From Polaromonas sp. (GTDB lineage: Bacteria; Pseudomonadota; Gammaproteobacteria; Burkholderiales; Burkholderiaceae_C): a stretch of 64,000 nucleotides of DNA. Location: contig NZ_JABBPE010000002.1 of the NCBI RefSeq assembly GCF_012927455.1, positions 124,001 through 188,000 of the forward strand, given 5' to 3'. This document shows positions 25,247 through 36,256 of the stretch, piece after piece (positions within the stretch are counted from its first letter, which is position 1; the number at the start of each line of letters is the position of its first letter). The position numbers and the translations under genes are program-made. The notes beneath the pieces are model-generated. The model worked only from the letters and a program-made list of their open reading frames with translations. It ran no database searches and was not told the DNA's origin.

Positions 25247-28200
25247 TCAACCCACCCACTTGCGCGCGTTGACCCACAGCTGCATCCACGGGCTCAGGCT
25301 GCTCTCGTCGCCGATACTCCAGCTCATCTGGATATTGCGGAACACCCGTTCGGGGTGCGGCATCATGGCGGTGAAGCGGCCGTCTGCGGTGGTGACCGCC
25401 GTCAATCCGCCCGCGCTGCCATTGGGGTTGGCCGGGTAGGCGTCCGTCGGCTGGCCATGGTTGTCGGTAAAGCGCATGGCGGCAATCGCTTTGGATGGAT
25501 CGCCACGCCCACCGTGCTGTTGCTCGAAATTGGCATAGCCCTCGCCGTGCGCCACGGCGATCGGCAGCCGTGTGCCGGCCATGCCGGCAAAAAACAGGCT
25601 GGGCGAATCGAGCACTTCAACCTGGCTCAAACGCGCCTCAAAGCGTTCGCTGCGATTGGTGGTAAAGCGTGGCCAGGCTTGGGCGCCCGGAATGATGTCG
25701 GCGAGTTCAGCAAACATCTGGCAGCCGTTGCACACGCCCAGGCCAAAGGTGTCTGGCCGTGCAAAGAAGGCCTTGAACTGGTCGGCGAGCGCCGGGTTGA
25801 AGGTGATGGAGCGCGCCCAGCCTATGCCGGCGCCCAGCGTGTCGCCGTAACTGAAGCCGCCACAGGCCACCACGCCGGCAAAGTCGGCCAGCTGGGCGCG
25901 GCCGGTTTGCAAGTCGGTCATGTGTACGTCGTAGGCTTCAAAACCGGCTTGTGTGAAGGCGTAGGCCATTTCTACGTGAGAATTGACGCCCTGCTCGCGC
26001 AGTACGGCGACCTTGGGCCGGCTCAGGTTCAGCGCTGGCGCCGCCAGCGTCTTGACCGGATCAAACGTCAGGTGCACATGCAGGCCCGGATCGGCAGCAT
26101 CACCGCTTGAGGCGTGTTCCGAATCGGCACAAGCCGGGTTGTCGCGCTGCTGGCAAATCTTCCAGCTCACTGCATCCCAGACCTGGTGCAGGTCTTGCAG
26201 CGGTGCCTTGAACACGGCCTTGGTGTCGCGCCAGATCTGCACTTCGCCCTTGCCGACTTCCAGCGCGGCGTGTTGCGGCCGGGTTTTGCCGACAAAGTGG
26301 CTGAACTTTGACAAGCCGTGCTGGCGCAGCGTCTGCATCACTTCATTGCGCACGTCGCTGCGCACCTGAATCACCGCACCCAGCTCTTCGTTGAACAGCG
26401 CCTTGAGCGCGAGTTCTTCCCGGCGCGCACTGACCTGCGACGCCCAGTTCTTGCTGTCGCCGTAGTCCATGCGGCTGTCGCTGATGCCGTCGCCTTCGAC
26501 CAGCAGCATGTCAATATTGAGCGATACGCCGACGTGGCCGGCAAACGCCATTTCACAGGCAGTGGCAAACAAGCCGCCGTCGCTGCGGTCGTGGTAGGCC
26601 AGGATCTGCCCCTGCGCGCGCAAGGCGTTGACGGCGTTGACCAGGTTGACCAGGTCGTTGGGGTCGTCGAGGTCGGGCACTTCGCCGTGTTCTAAATCGA
26701 GGCTTTGCGCCAGGATGGAGCCGCCCATGCGCATCCGGCCCTTGCCCAGATCGATCAATATCAAGGTGGTGTCGGCTTCCCGCGTGTTCAGCTCGGGCGT
26801 GAGTGTGCCGCGCACATCGGGCAGTGTGGCGAAGGCGCTGACGATCAGCGACACCGGTGAGGTGACTTTCTTGGCTTCGCCGCCCTCGCTCCAGACCGTG
26901 CGCATCGACAGCGAATCCTTGCCGACCGGAATCGACACGCCGAGCGCCGGGCACAGTTCCATGCCGACCGCTTTCACCGTTTCGTACAAGGCCGCGTCCT
27001 GCCCCGGCTCGCCGCAGGCGGCCATCCAGTTGGCCGAGAGCTTGACGCGCGCCAGCTCGATCGGCGCGGCCAGCAGGTTGGTGATGGCTTCGGCCACGGC
27101 CATGCGGCCGGAAGCTGCAGCATTGATGGCGGCCAGTGGCGTGCGCTCGCCCATGCTCATGGCCTCGCCGCCAAAGCCTTGGTAATCAGCCAACGTCACG
27201 GCGCAATCGGCCACCGGCACCTGCCAGGGGCCGACCATCTGGTCGCGGTGCGTCATGCCGCCTACGGTGCGGTCGCCAATAGTGATGAGAAAGCGTTTGG
27301 ACGCCACCGTCGGGTGGCTCAGCACGGCGATGCAGCTTTTTTGCAGATCGACGCCGGTCAGGTCAATCGGCTGGATGCTGCGCGCCACGCTGCTCACGTC
27401 GCGCTGCATTTTGGGTGGCTTGCCCAGCAGCACGTTCATCGGCATGTGGACAGGTGCCTCCACGCTCCCCACTGCGTGTGATTCGCTGCCTTTCAAGGGG
27501 GCTGCGTCTGTGACTATCAGATCCCGCTCCTCTGTCGCCACGCCAATCACGGCAAACGGGCAACGCTCGCGCTCGCAAAACGCCTCAAACTGCGCCAGCG
27601 ACTCGGGCGCAATCGCCATGACGTAACGTTCCTGGCTTTCGTTGCTCCAGATTTCCTTGGGCGACAAGCCGCTTTCTTCCAGCTTGACGGCACGCAGGTC
27701 GAAACGCGCGCCGCGCCCGGCGTCGTTGACCAGTTCGGGGAAGGCGTTGGACAGGCCGCCGGCACCGACATCGTGAATCGCCAGGATCGGATTGGCCAGA
27801 CCGAGCTGGGCGCACTGGTTGATGACTTCTTGCGCGCGCCGCTCGATTTCAGGATTGCCGCGCTGCACCGAATCAAAGTCCAGTTGCGCCGCGTTGGCGC
27901 CCGAGGCCATGGAACTGGCCGCGCTGCCGCCCATGCCGATGCGCATGCCGGGGCCGCCCAGCTGAATCAGCAGCGTGCCGGCCGGGAACAGGATTTTGTG
28001 AGTCAGTTCAGCGTCAATCGTGCCGACACCGCCGGCAATCATGATGGGCTTGTGGTAACCCCAGCGTTGGCCGCCCACGGTTTGCTCGTATTCGCGGAAG
28101 TAGCCGGCCAGATTGGGCCGGCCAAATTCGTTGTTGAAGGCGGCGCCGCCGAGTGGGCCTTCCGTCATGATCTGCAGCGGGCTGGCGATGTGATCGGGCT

Positions 28201-29350
28201 TGCCATAACCCTTATAACCCTGGCCGTCGCCGTCGAAAAGCCTGGACACGGTAAAACCCGTCAAACCCGCCTTGGGTTTGGAGCCGCGCCCGGTGGCGCC
28301 TTCATCGCGGATCTCGCCGCCCGCGCCGGTCGATGCGCCAGGGAAAGGCGAGATCGCCGTCGGGTGATTGTGCGTCTCAACCTTCATCAGCACATGCGTC
28401 AACACGGCGTCTGAGGCGCTATACTTTTGATAGCTGCTTGCGCCCGTAGATATTGGGCTAGAGGCCGATTTTGCATGGAAACGCTGAATTTTTCCACCTT
28501 CCATGACCGAGGCGTTGTCTGAATACGCCACCACCGTGTGCTGCGGGTTCAGCTTCTCGGTGTTGCGGATCATGGCAAACAGGCTCTTGTCCTGCACTAC
28601 GCCGTCAATCGTGAAGCCGGCGTTGAAAATCTTGTGGCGGCAGTGCTCGCTGTTGGCCTGCGCAAACATCATCAGCTCGACATCGGTCGGGTTGCGCTCA
28701 AGTTGTGTGAAGGCATTGACCAAGTAGTCAATTTCATCGGGCGCCAGTGCCAGGCCGAACTCGCTGTTGGCGCGCTCCAGCGCCGCTTTGCCGCCCTGCA
28801 ACACGTCAATGGTTTGCAGCGGCGCGCCGTGCAGTTCTGTGAAAAGGCCGACTTCCGCCTGCACCCGCTCGGCCATCACGCTTTCGGTCATGCGGTCGTG
28901 CAGTAGCGCGGCGACCCGCGCGTGCTGGGCCTGGCTCAGCGCGCTCTTGCTGAAAAAGCCGGATTTCAGCGTCAGGCGGTATTCGGTGATGCGCTCTATG
29001 CGTTTGACGGCCAGCCCGCAGTTGTGCGCGATGTCGGTCGCTTTGGAGGCCCAGGGCGACACGGTGCCAAAACGCGGCGAAACGATGAACAGCAGATGGT
29101 TGGCCGCGTCGAGTGCCTCGGTAGCGGGCTGCGGGCACGGGTCGCCATAAGTCAGCAAAGCCGCCAGCTGCTGCTTGAGTGATTCGGTCGGCACCGCCTC
29201 GGTGGCCACCAGATGCACAAAGCGCGCACTGATGCCGGCGATCTTGTCATGCACCGTTTGCAGACGCGGAAGAAGTTGCTGGACGCGAAAGTCGCTCAGG
29301 GCGCTGATGCCTTGGGCTTCGCCCTCAAAAATGGTCAGGTGCAGGGTCAC
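25247..29350 (-). CDS. purL: Phosphoribosylformylglycinamidine synthase
   Basis: A 1367-aa single-chain PurL that makes FGAM from FGAR, glutamine and ATP. It has an N-terminal domain, two AIRS-type ATP halves ([80 protein letters not shown]) and a class I glutamine amidotransferase end ([19 protein letters not shown], nucleophile in [13 protein letters not shown]). The start codon is GTG. It is about 70 residues longer than E. coli PurL. Two extra pieces coincide with repeats: residues 293-311 (family B) and 614-633 (family A, ending GSVEAPVH). Confidence 0.96.
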   Translation of the reverse strand: MTLHLTIFEGEAQGISALSDFRVQQLLPRLQTVHDKIAGISARFVHLVATEAVPTESLKQQLAALLTYGDPCPQPATEALDAANHLLFIVSPRFGTVSPWASKATDIAHNCGLAVKRIERITEYRLTLKSGFFSKSALSQAQHARVAALLHDRMTESVMAERVQAEVGLFTELHGAPLQTIDVLQGGKAALERANSEFGLALAPDEIDYLVNAFTQLERNPTDVELMMFAQANSEHCRHKIFNAGFTIDGVVQDKSLFAMIRNTEKLNPQHTVVAYSDNASVMEGGKIQRFHAKSASSPISTGASSYQKYSASDAVLTHVLMKVETHNHPTAISPFPGASTGAGGEIRDEGATGRGSKPKAGLTGFTVSRLFDGDGQGYKGYGKPDHIASPLQIMTEGPLGGAAFNNEFGRPNLAGYFREYEQTVGGQRWGYHKPIMIAGGVGTIDAELTHKILFPAGTLLIQLGGPGMRIGMGGSAASSMASGANAAQLDFDSVQRGNPEIERRAQEVINQCAQLGLANPILAIHDVGAGGLSNAFPELVNDAGRGARFDLRAVKLEESGLSPKEIWSNESQERYVMAIAPESLAQFEAFCERERCPFAVIGVATEERDLIVTDAAPLKGSESHAVGSVEAPVHMPMNVLLGKPPKMQRDVSSVARSIQPIDLTGVDLQKSCIAVLSHPTVASKRFLITIGDRTVGGMTHRDQMVGPWQVPVADCAVTLADYQGFGGEAMSMGERTPLAAINAAASGRMAVAEAITNLLAAPIELARVKLSANWMAACGEPGQDAALYETVKAVGMELCPALGVSIPVGKDSLSMRTVWSEGGEAKKVTSPVSLIVSAFATLPDVRGTLTPELNTREADTTLILIDLGKGRMRMGGSILAQSLDLEHGEVPDLDDPNDLVNLVNAVNALRAQGQILAYHDRSDGGLFATACEMAFAGHVGVSLNIDMLLVEGDGISDSRMDYGDSKNWASQVSARREELALKALFNEELGAVIQVRSDVRNEVMQTLRQHGLSKFSHFVGKTRPQHAALEVGKGEVQIWRDTKAVFKAPLQDLHQVWDAVSWKICQQRDNPACADSEHASSGDAADPGLHVHLTFDPVKTLAAPALNLSRPKVAVLREQGVNSHVEMAYAFTQAGFEAYDVHMTDLQTGRAQLADFAGVVACGGFSYGDTLGAGIGWARSITFNPALADQFKAFFARPDTFGLGVCNGCQMFAELADIIPGAQAWPRFTTNRSERFEARLSQVEVLDSPSLFFAGMAGTRLPIAVAHGEGYANFEQQHGGRGDPSKAIAAMRFTDNHGQPTDAYPANPNGSAGGLTAVTTADGRFTAMMPHPERVFRNIQMSWSIGDESSLSPWMQLWVNARKWVG
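27454..27510 (-). repeat. Family A repeat A5, inside purL
   Basis: GTGCCTCCACGCTCCCCACT, GCGTGTGATTCGCTGCC and TTTCAAGGGGGCTGCG is a diverged reverse family A copy. It encodes [20 protein letters not shown] before the conserved [11 protein letters not shown]. Confidence 0.7.
28418..28472 (+). repeat. Family B repeat B8, inside purL
   Basis: GCTATACTTTTGATAGC hairpin, then TGCTTGCGCCCGTAGATATT and GGGCTAGAGGCCGATTTT: one of the best-preserved copies in the window, yet coding. It encodes [19 protein letters not shown] just before the ATP-site motif MKVETHNHP. Confidence 0.92.
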
Positions 29351-29478
29351 GGGGACGGCGGCCTTGTAGTGAAAGGTAGAAAAAGAAAAGGTCAGCCAGC
29401 AAGCTGTTTTTGCGGGTTTGCCAGCGCCTGCAGGCTAGAGACCGGCAAGAATTTGAAGGGAGGACGGGACAAGATAAT

Positions 29479-29507
29479 TTTATCAGCGACTCCATTTACC
29501 CTGGCAA
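29479..29507 (-). promoter_or_regulatory. Candidate purL promoter
   Basis: On the minus strand TTGCCA (29507-29502) and GATAAA (29484-29479) are separated by exactly 17 bp. This gives a leader of roughly 120 nt. The -10 overlaps a small inverted repeat GATAA-TT-TTATC at 29473-29484. In 29351-29607 I see no gene and no riboswitch that I recognise. Confidence 0.5.
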
Positions 29508-29594
29508 AAGCAGCTTGCTTCCAAGGCTTGCTGCGCCGTGCCAGTAAAAAGCCCTTGCTGACAGCCCGCCATTACCCCCGGATTGCGCCAGTGG

Positions 29595-29600
29595 GATAAT
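29595..29600 (+). promoter_or_regulatory. -10-like hexamer GATAAT abutting the map start
   Basis: GATAAT ends 7 bases before the map ATG and no SD is present, so transcription could begin at the start codon. No good -35 is visible at 16-18 bp. Confidence 0.35.
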
Positions 29601-29607
29601 CCAAAGC

Positions 29608-30447
29608 ATGAGTATTACGATCAAAGATGAAGCCGGTATTGAGGGTATGCGCGTCGCTGGCAGGCTCGCTTCCGAGCTGCTGGACTATTTGACGCCCTTC
29701 GTCAAACCCGGCGTCACCACCAACCAGATTGACAAGCTGGCCCATGACTACATGGTCCAGGTTCAGGGCACGATTCCGGCCACCCTGGGCTACCAGCCCC
29801 CCGGCTATGGGCCCTACCCCAAGTCGCTGTGCAGCTCGGTCAATCACCAGGTGTGCCACGGCATTCCCAACGACAAGCCGCTTAAGAAAGGCGACATCGT
29901 CAATCTTGATGTGACCGGCATCAAGGACGGCTGGCACGGCGACAGCAGCCGCATGTTCCTGGTCGGCGAGGTATCGATTGCCGCCAAGCGGCTGTGCCAG
30001 GTCACTTACGAAGCCATGTGGCAGGGCATCATGCGCGTCAAGCCGGGGGTGCGGCTCGGCGACATTGGTTTTGCCATCCAGACGTTTACCGAAAAACAAG
30101 GGTTCACCGTCGTGCGCGAATTTTGCGGCCACGGCATTGGCGTCAAGTTTCACGAGGACCCGCAGGTGTTGCACTACGGCCGCCCCGGCACACTGGAAGA
30201 ACTCAAGCCTGGCATGACCTTCACGATCGAGCCCATGATCAACATCGGCAGGCGTGACATCAAAGACGGCCCCGAAAAAGATGGCTGGAGCATCGTGACA
30301 CGCGACCATTCGCTGTCAGCCCAGTGGGAGCACACCGTGCTGGTCACCGAGACCGGCTACGAGGTGCTGACGCTGTCGGCCGGCAGCCCGCCGATACCGG
30401 CGTTTGTGACGCAAAGCAACCCGGCCCAGCTCAGCGTCAACGCCTGA
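29608..30447 (+). CDS. map: Type I methionine aminopeptidase
   Basis: A 279-aa metallopeptidase removing N-terminal Met from nascent proteins. The five metal ligands are visible in order: Asp in IVNLDVTGIKDGWHGDSSRM (two Asp), His in EFCGHGIGVKFHEDPQVLHY, Glu in MTFTIEPMINIG, and Glu in SAQWEHTVLVTETGYEVLT. It is divergent from purL and followed by glnD 42 bp later, probably in one transcript. It lacks an SD; GATAAT lies just upstream. Confidence 0.96.
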   Translation: MSITIKDEAGIEGMRVAGRLASELLDYLTPFVKPGVTTNQIDKLAHDYMVQVQGTIPATLGYQPPGYGPYPKSLCSSVNHQVCHGIPNDKPLKKGDIVNLDVTGIKDGWHGDSSRMFLVGEVSIAAKRLCQVTYEAMWQGIMRVKPGVRLGDIGFAIQTFTEKQGFTVVREFCGHGIGVKFHEDPQVLHYGRPGTLEELKPGMTFTIEPMINIGRRDIKDGPEKDGWSIVTRDHSLSAQWEHTVLVTETGYEVLTLSAGSPPIPAFVTQSNPAQLSVNA

Positions 30448-30489
30448 CCGGCGCTGCTTGCTGCGCCGCGCTCCCGTGACTGCACCCGC

Positions 30490-33342
30490 ATGACCGAACC
30501 GGCCAACCTGGCCGACTTCTCCGAGCTGCGCGCGAAGTACCGAGCGGGCAAAACCGCGCTGCTCGCCTCACTGGCGAGCAGCGGCGCTTCTTACCGCGGC
30601 ATTCACGGCCTGCTGAAAAAGCTGGCCCAACACGCCGACACCACATTGCAGTTGCTGTGGCAGCGCGCCGACTTTGCGGCAACCGCTTGCCTGGTCGCGG
30701 CGGGCGGCTACGGCCGGGGCGAGTTGTTTCCGCATTCCGATGTCGATGTGCTGCTGCTGCTACCCGATGACGCCGATGTCGAGGCTGACCCAGCCCTCAA
30801 GGCCAAGGTGGAAAGCTTTATCGGCAGTTGTTGGGACAGCGGGCTGGAGATCGGTTCCAGCGTGCGCACGGCGGCCGACTGCGTGGCCGAAGCGAGCAAA
30901 GACGTCACGGTGCAAACCTCTTTGCTGGAGGCGCGGCTGGTGGCTGGCTCGAAAAAGAACTTTCAGAGCCTGCAAACGCAGCTGGCGGCCGTGCTGGATC
31001 CGAAAGCTTTTTATGTGGCTAAAACGCTGGAACTGCGCCAGCGCCACAACAAATTTGAAGACACGCCCTACTCGCTCGAACCCAATTGCAAGGAATCGCC
31101 GGGCGGCCTGCGCGACCTGCAGGTGGTGCTGTGGGTGGCGCGCGCGGCTGGTCTGGGCAAGTCCTGGGATGAGTTGGCCGAGAGCGGGCTGGCCACCTCT
31201 TTTGAGGTGCGGCAGATCAAGGCCAACGAAGCGCTATTGAGCCTGATACGGGCGCGTCTGCACCTGATTGCGGGGCGGCGCGAAGACCGGCTGGTGTTCG
31301 ATCTACAGACCGCCGTTGCCGAGTCCTTCGGCTATGGTGACACGGCCCCCACGCTGGTTGCTTCGCGTGCCTCCGGCGTTGCGCTGCCCCTTGCACCTGA
31401 AAAAGGGGCTGTTTCGCCTAAGGGCGGCCTGTCGGCGAACCTTGCCTCCACGCTTGCCACTGCGTGTGCTGCGCTGCCCCCCGAGGGGGCTGTTTCGCCT
31501 AAGGGCGGCCTGTCGGCGAACCTTGCCTCCACGCTTGCCACTGCGTGTGCTGCGCTGCCCCCCGAGGGGGCTGTTTCGCCTAAGGGCGGCCTGTCGGCGA
31601 AACGTGGCGCCATCCGTCCGAGCGAAGCGCTGATGCGCCGCTACTACTGGGCGGCCAAGGCGGTGACGCAGCTCAACCAAATTCTGCTGCTCAACATCCA
31701 GGAGCGGATCAACCCGCACACCTACCCGCTGCGCCCCATCAATGAACGCTTTCTGGACAAGGCGGGGATGCTGGAGGTGGCCAGCGACGATTTGTACCTG
31801 CGCGAGCCGCATGCGATTTTGGAAACCTTCCTGGTCTATGAAACCAGCGTAGGCATCAAGGGGCTATCGGCGCGTACGCTGCGCGCGCTGTACAACGCAC
31901 GCAGCGTGATGGACAGCCAGTTCCGCCGCGACCCGGTCAATCGCGACACCTTCAGGCGCATCCTGCAGCAGCCGCAGGGCATCACGCATGCACTGCGGCT
32001 GATGAACCAGACTTCGGTGCTGGGCCGCTACCTCTGGATTTTCCGCAAGATCGTCGGGCAGATGCAGCACGACCTGTTCCACGTCTACACGGTGGACCAG
32101 CACATCCTGATGGTGCTGCGCAATGTGCGTCGCTTTTTCATGGCCGAGCATTCGCACGAGTACCCGATGTGCTCGCAGCTGGCGGCTGGCTGGGACAAGC
32201 CCTGGATACTCTTTGTGGCGGCCCTGTTTCATGATATTGCCAAGGGCCGCGGTGGCGATCATTCCGAGCTGGGCGGCAGGGAGGTGCGCGTTTTTTGCCG
32301 CCAGCACGGCATTGCGGCGGCTGACGCGCAACTGATCGAATTCCTGGTGAGCGAGCACCTGAGCATGAGCCGCATTGCCCAGAAAGAAGACCTGAGCAAC
32401 CCCGAAGTGATTGCCGCGTTCGCCCGGCGCGTCTGCAATGAGCGCTACCTGACGGCGCTGTACCTGCTGACGGTGGCCGACATCCGCGGCACCAGCCCCA
32501 AGGTCTGGAACGCCTGGAAAGGCAAGCTGCTGGAAGACCTGTACCGCTACACACTGCGCGTGCTGGGCGGCCGCGCCCCCGATGCAAATGCCGAAGTGGA
32601 AGCGCGCAAACGCGAAGCGCTGACCACGCTGGCCCTGCATGCCGAACCTTTTGAGGGGCACAAGGCCTTGTGGGCAACACTGGACGTGAGTTACTTCATG
32701 CGCCATGAGGCCAGCGACATTGCCTGGCACGCGCGCCAGCTTTCGCGCCACGCCGGCAAGGCCAAAGCGATTGTGCGCGCGCGCCGTTCACTGGCCGGCG
32801 AAGGCATGCAGGTGCTGGTGTACACGCCCGATGTGCCGGAGCTATTTGCACGCATCTGCGGTTACTTTGACCAGGCTGGCTTCAGCATTCTGGATGCCAA
32901 AATTCACACCGCCAACAACGGCTACGCGATCGATACCTTCCAGGTCGTCAGCCCGACGCTGGCCGACCATTACCGCGAACTGGCCGCCATGGTCGAGGCC
33001 GAACTGGACCGCGCCATTGCCGAGCGCGGCCCGCTGCCGCCGCCTGGCAAAGGCCGCGTGTCCCGCCGCGTCAAGAGCTTTCCGGTAGCGCCGCGGGTCG
33101 ACTTGCGGCCCGATGAAAAAGCCCAGCGCTGGCTGCTCAGCGTGTCGGCCAGCGACCGCGTCGGCCTGCTGTACCTGATCGCCCGGGTGCTGGCGCACCA
33201 CCGCATCAATCTGCAGCTGGCCAAGGTCACCACGCTGGGCGAGCGTGTTGAAGACACCTTTTTGATCGACGGGCCGGAACTGCAGCACAACAAGGCGCAG
33301 ATCGCGATTGAAACCGAGTTGCTGCAAGCGCTGAACGACTGA
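30490..33342 (+). CDS. glnD: PII uridylyltransferase / uridylyl-removing enzyme with repeat expansion
   Basis: A 950-aa nitrogen sensor that uridylylates and deuridylylates PII. It has the nucleotidyltransferase site [20 protein letters not shown] (from residue 72), HD domain [20 protein letters not shown], and two C-terminal ACT domains ([39 protein letters not shown]). Between SFGYGD and [20 protein letters not shown], residues about 285-373 are foreign. They read APTLVASRA and then repeated blocks of 27 residues ([20 protein letters not shown]...). Without them the length is about 862, normal for the family. The insert lies between the transferase and HD parts. Confidence 0.95.
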   Translation: MTEPANLADFSELRAKYRAGKTALLASLASSGASYRGIHGLLKKLAQHADTTLQLLWQRADFAATACLVAAGGYGRGELFPHSDVDVLLLLPDDADVEADPALKAKVESFIGSCWDSGLEIGSSVRTAADCVAEASKDVTVQTSLLEARLVAGSKKNFQSLQTQLAAVLDPKAFYVAKTLELRQRHNKFEDTPYSLEPNCKESPGGLRDLQVVLWVARAAGLGKSWDELAESGLATSFEVRQIKANEALLSLIRARLHLIAGRREDRLVFDLQTAVAESFGYGDTAPTLVASRASGVALPLAPEKGAVSPKGGLSANLASTLATACAALPPEGAVSPKGGLSANLASTLATACAALPPEGAVSPKGGLSAKRGAIRPSEALMRRYYWAAKAVTQLNQILLLNIQERINPHTYPLRPINERFLDKAGMLEVASDDLYLREPHAILETFLVYETSVGIKGLSARTLRALYNARSVMDSQFRRDPVNRDTFRRILQQPQGITHALRLMNQTSVLGRYLWIFRKIVGQMQHDLFHVYTVDQHILMVLRNVRRFFMAEHSHEYPMCSQLAAGWDKPWILFVAALFHDIAKGRGGDHSELGGREVRVFCRQHGIAAADAQLIEFLVSEHLSMSRIAQKEDLSNPEVIAAFARRVCNERYLTALYLLTVADIRGTSPKVWNAWKGKLLEDLYRYTLRVLGGRAPDANAEVEARKREALTTLALHAEPFEGHKALWATLDVSYFMRHEASDIAWHARQLSRHAGKAKAIVRARRSLAGEGMQVLVYTPDVPELFARICGYFDQAGFSILDAKIHTANNGYAIDTFQVVSPTLADHYRELAAMVEAELDRAIAERGPLPPPGKGRVSRRVKSFPVAPRVDLRPDEKAQRWLLSVSASDRVGLLYLIARVLAHHRINLQLAKVTTLGERVEDTFLIDGPELQHNKAQIAIETELLQALND
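31346..31602 (-). repeat. Family A repeat A6: tandem expansion inside glnD
   Basis: GGCCCCCACGCTGGTTGCTT starts the array. The unit carrying GCTGTTTCGCCTAAGGGCGG recurs at exactly 81-bp steps (GCT at 31408, 31489, 31570), so each copy adds 27 codons. The two later units are nearly identical in DNA. Confidence 0.93.
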
Positions 33343-33376
33343 ACGCCTGGCCCGAGACGCACGGCCCGCGTGCTTT

Positions 33377-34120
33377 TCAGTGCGCTGAGGTCTTCAGGTA
33401 TTTCAGCAACCGCCCCTTGTACTTACCGCCCTCGCCTGGCAGCGCGGCGACGCGCGTTTCGCTGTGCGAATAGCCGCGCGCAGCCATTTCGCGGTTGAAG
33501 GCGGCGCGGTTGCCACGGTCGGGGTCGACGATTAGCACCTGCGCATCGGGCTGCGCGTGCTGCTCTATGAACTGCGCCAGCACTTGCGGCTGGCCGCGGT
33601 CGTACAACACGTCGCTGCCAATAATTACGTCAAAACGACCCAGCAGCGGATTGCTGCGCGCCCAGTTGCCGCTTTGGTACTTCATGGCGGGCAGCTGATT
33701 GAGCAAGAGGTTCTTTCGCAGGAATTCGCCAGCCAGCGGATGGCAATCGCTGGCGGTGACGTCGCCGCCGCGCCGGTGCAACACCAAACTGGCAAGTGCC
33801 AAACCGCAGCCCAGTTCCAAGATGCGCTTGCCGTCGAGCGGATAGCTCAGCATGGCATGCGCCAGCACCCGGCCCGAGGGCCAGAGCATGCCAAAGATCG
33901 GCCAGGCCGATGAAGAAATTCCTTCGCGCTCGGCCTCGCCCAGCGGATCGTGGTATTGCTGCCTGTCGAGCAGGCAGCGCAGCCGCAGCTCGGCACCGAT
34001 ACCGCTGACCGGCTCAATTTTCAGCAAATAGGGCAAGTTGGTGCAGGAGGTGACGGGCTTTGCCGAAACCGGGGCGGAAACCTCTGATACCGCCGCATTC
34101 TGGGGGGCGTCTTGAGCCAA
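33377..34120 (-). CDS. Class I SAM-dependent methyltransferase
   Basis: A 247-aa methyltransferase of the METTL/Nnt1-like group (Methyltransf_16 style). The SAM motif is RILELGCGLALASLVLHRRG, followed by VTASDCHPLAGEFLRKN, and DVIIGSDVLYDRGQPQVLAQ is the post-I/acceptor region. Proteins of this shape often methylate lysine side chains, but the target is unknown. The start as drawn is TTG immediately after the def stop. A later GTG is possible because the first 40 residues are low complexity. Confidence 0.82.
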   Translation of the reverse strand: MAQDAPQNAAVSEVSAPVSAKPVTSCTNLPYLLKIEPVSGIGAELRLRCLLDRQQYHDPLGEAEREGISSSAWPIFGMLWPSGRVLAHAMLSYPLDGKRILELGCGLALASLVLHRRGGDVTASDCHPLAGEFLRKNLLLNQLPAMKYQSGNWARSNPLLGRFDVIIGSDVLYDRGQPQVLAQFIEQHAQPDAQVLIVDPDRGNRAAFNREMAARGYSHSETRVAALPGEGGKYKGRLLKYLKTSAH

Positions 34121-34657
34121 TTATTCGTCCCGTTCGTCCAGCCCCGGAAACAGCACTTCGGTGTAACCAAACTGGCTGAAATCGCGAATACGCATGGGGT
34201 AAAGCTTGCCCAACAGGTGGTCGCATTCATGCTGCACCACGCGGGCGTGAAACCCCTCCACAGTCCGGTCAACCGGATCACCGTACTGATCGAATCCGGT
34301 GTAGCGGATGTGAGAGAAACGCGGCACCATGCCGCGTAGGCCGGGCACCGACAGGCAACCTTCCCAATCGCTTTCTTCCTCCGCGCTCAGGGGCATGATG
34401 ACGGGGTTGAGCAGCACGGTGCGCGGCACCAGCGGCGCGTCGGGGTAACGCGGGTTGATCTGGTCGGTGCCGAAGATCACCAGTTGCAAATCAACCCCAA
34501 TCTGCGGTGCCGCCAAACCAGCGCCGTCGGCCGCCCGCATGGTGTCAAACATGTCCGAGATCAGCAGGTGCAGCTCGTCCGTGTCAAAAGCCGAAACGGG
34601 AGCGGCTACGCGCAGCAGCCGCACGTCGCCCATTTTGAGAATTTCGCGAATGGTCAT
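34121..34657 (-). CDS. def: Peptide deformylase
   Basis: A 178-aa metal-dependent deformylase acting on nascent N-formyl-Met. All three family motifs are intact: [18 protein letters not shown] (metal Cys) and the HEXXH-type HECDH in [18 protein letters not shown]. It acts in the same pathway as map, encoded 4.5 kb away. ATG at 34657 is chosen; on the minus strand GATAAT ends 6 bases before it and no SD is present. Confidence 0.96.
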   Translation of the reverse strand: MTIREILKMGDVRLLRVAAPVSAFDTDELHLLISDMFDTMRAADGAGLAAPQIGVDLQLVIFGTDQINPRYPDAPLVPRTVLLNPVIMPLSAEEESDWEGCLSVPGLRGMVPRFSHIRYTGFDQYGDPVDRTVEGFHARVVQHECDHLLGKLYPMRIRDFSQFGYTEVLFPGLDERDE

Positions 34658-34710
34658 GCAACGATTATCGCGTTGCCGACCCATTGACTACCGCGATGCT
34701 TGAAGCAGCC

Positions 34711-35007
34711 CTAGCGATGGCCGTAGCCAGGCCCGTAGCCAGGCCCAAAACCGGGCCCATAGCCAGGCCCAAAACCGGGCCCATATCCTGGCCTATAACC
34801 GGGCCCATAGCCAGGTCCGTAACCACGGCGTCCATAGCCGTAATAGCCCGGTGCGGGCACGACGATGACAGGCGCCGGTTCGACGTAAACAGGGCGTGGC
34901 CCGTACACGCCATACGGACGCGCACCAATCGGCGCCACCACGCAGCCCGACAGCAAAGTGGCCAGGCCACCCGCCGCCAGTAAACTGGACAAACGCTTGT
35001 AATTCAT
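34711..35007 (-). CDS. Small lipoprotein with PGYG/PGFG repeats
   Basis: A 98-aa secreted protein. The signal sequence MNYKRLSSLLAAGGLATLLS ends in a lipobox LLSGC (Cys22 would be lipidated). A Pro/Val/Tyr segment follows (YVEPAPVIVVPAP), then a glycine-tyrosine array GYGPGYGPGYRPGYGPGFGP and further units to the end. The DNA shows 12-bp and 24-bp periodicity over about 34720-34830. GGAGCTTTCC precedes the ATG. Function is unknown; such proteins are found in outer membranes of Burkholderiales. Confidence 0.85.
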   Translation of the reverse strand: MNYKRLSSLLAAGGLATLLSGCVVAPIGARPYGVYGPRPVYVEPAPVIVVPAPGYYGYGRRGYGPGYGPGYRPGYGPGFGPGYGPGFGPGYGPGYGHR

Positions 35008-35116
35008 GGAAAGCTCCAGTGTGTTCAGAACTATTTAACGTCTGACAGTCTTGCGTGGGCTCACGTACGGCGTGCAAACCTCGGTAACACCATGTATGAA
35101 CAGCGTTTAAGGGCTC

Positions 35117-36256
35117 TTAAGCGCCCGGCCGCAATAGCACCTTGGTCCAGCCATCCTTGCGCTCATCAAAGTTCTTGTAAGCCTCAGGCGCCTGCTCCAG
35201 CGGAAGCTCGTGCGAGACGATGAACGATGGATTGGCCTTGCCTGCGGCAATCAGATCGCGCAACTGACGGTTGTAAGCCTTGACGTTGGCCTGTCCGGTG
35301 GCAATGCGCTGGCCTTTAATCCAGAACTTGCCAAAATCAAATGCCATCTGTCCCTGCTTTGCCAACTTGTCCTTCGCGCCTGGGTCCTCGGGAATAAAGA
35401 CACCCACCACACCGATGCTGCCGGTGGCGCGCACCGTTTCCACCAGGTTGTTCATGGTCAGATTGGGCACTTCGTGGCCCGCCTTGTCGCAGCACTGGTA
35501 ACCCACGCATTCGCAGCCGCGATCGGCGCCTTTGCCTTTGGTCAGTTCCATGATTTGGTCGACGCCTGAGCCATCGGAGTCATCAATCGCGATGGCGCCG
35601 GCTTCTTCTGCCAGCGCCAGCCGGTCTTTGTGCCTGTCCACCACCATGATCTGGCTGGCGCCCTTGATGGATGCCGAATGCGCGGCCATCAGCCCGACCG
35701 GACCGGCGCCGTAGATGACGACGGTTTCGCCCGGCAGCACGCCGGCCAGCTGGGTGGCGTGATAGCCGGTCGGAAAAACGTCAGACAGCATCACGTAGTC
35801 GTTGAATTTCTCTTCAGAGTCGGGCGGCAGCTTGAGGCAGTTGAAGTCGCCGTAGGGAACGCGCAGGTATTCGGCCTGGCCGCCGCTAAAAGGTCCCATG
35901 CCAGCAAATCCGTAAGCTGCGCCCGCCATTCCAGGATTTGCGATCAGGCAATAACCGGTCAGGCCGCGTTCGCAGTTCTTGCAGAAGCCGCAGCCGATGT
36001 TAAAGGGTAGGCAGACCTTGTCGCCGATCTTGATCCGGTCGACTGCCTTGCCTATTTCTACAACCTCGCCCAGATTTTCATGACCCAGAATGCGGCCCGA
36101 TTCCATATTGGTACGGCCTTCATACATGTGCAGGTCAGAGCCACAGATGTTGGTCAAGATAATCTTGACCAGCACGTCCGTGGGACGTTCGATTTTGGCG
36201 TCAGGCATGTCCATGACGCGAACGTCACGCGGTCCTTGATAAACCAATGCTTTCAT
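35117..36256 (-). CDS. Zinc-dependent alcohol/formaldehyde dehydrogenase (FdhA-like)
   Basis: A 379-aa medium-chain zinc dehydrogenase. The catalytic-zinc region is ICGSDLHMYEGRT with GHENLGEVVEIG, the structural-zinc lobe is CGFCKNCERGLTGYC, and the Rossmann motif is VVIYGAGPVGLMAAHSA with VVDRHKDRLALAEEAGA. The GCECVGYQCCDKAGHE segment and overall length resemble glutathione-independent formaldehyde dehydrogenase of Pseudomonas, but other aldehydes or alcohols are possible. AAAGGAAATTACT precedes the ATG. It stands alone, with a 410-bp gap upstream. Confidence 0.9.
   Translation of the reverse strand: MKALVYQGPRDVRVMDMPDAKIERPTDVLVKIILTNICGSDLHMYEGRTNMESGRILGHENLGEVVEIGKAVDRIKIGDKVCLPFNIGCGFCKNCERGLTGYCLIANPGMAGAAYGFAGMGPFSGGQAEYLRVPYGDFNCLKLPPDSEEKFNDYVMLSDVFPTGYHATQLAGVLPGETVVIYGAGPVGLMAAHSASIKGASQIMVVDRHKDRLALAEEAGAIAIDDSDGSGVDQIMELTKGKGADRGCECVGYQCCDKAGHEVPNLTMNNLVETVRATGSIGVVGVFIPEDPGAKDKLAKQGQMAFDFGKFWIKGQRIATGQANVKAYNRQLRDLIAAGKANPSFIVSHELPLEQAPEAYKNFDERKDGWTKVLLRPGA

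Noticed and set aside
29351..29607. Purine riboswitch or other leader RNA upstream of purL
   Set aside because: I could not find the conserved purine aptamer core; only a promoter-like pair and a small inverted repeat are visible.
34720..34830. Possible CRISPR or satellite array
   Set aside because: The 12/24-bp repeats are coding and give the PGYG tract of a lipoprotein.
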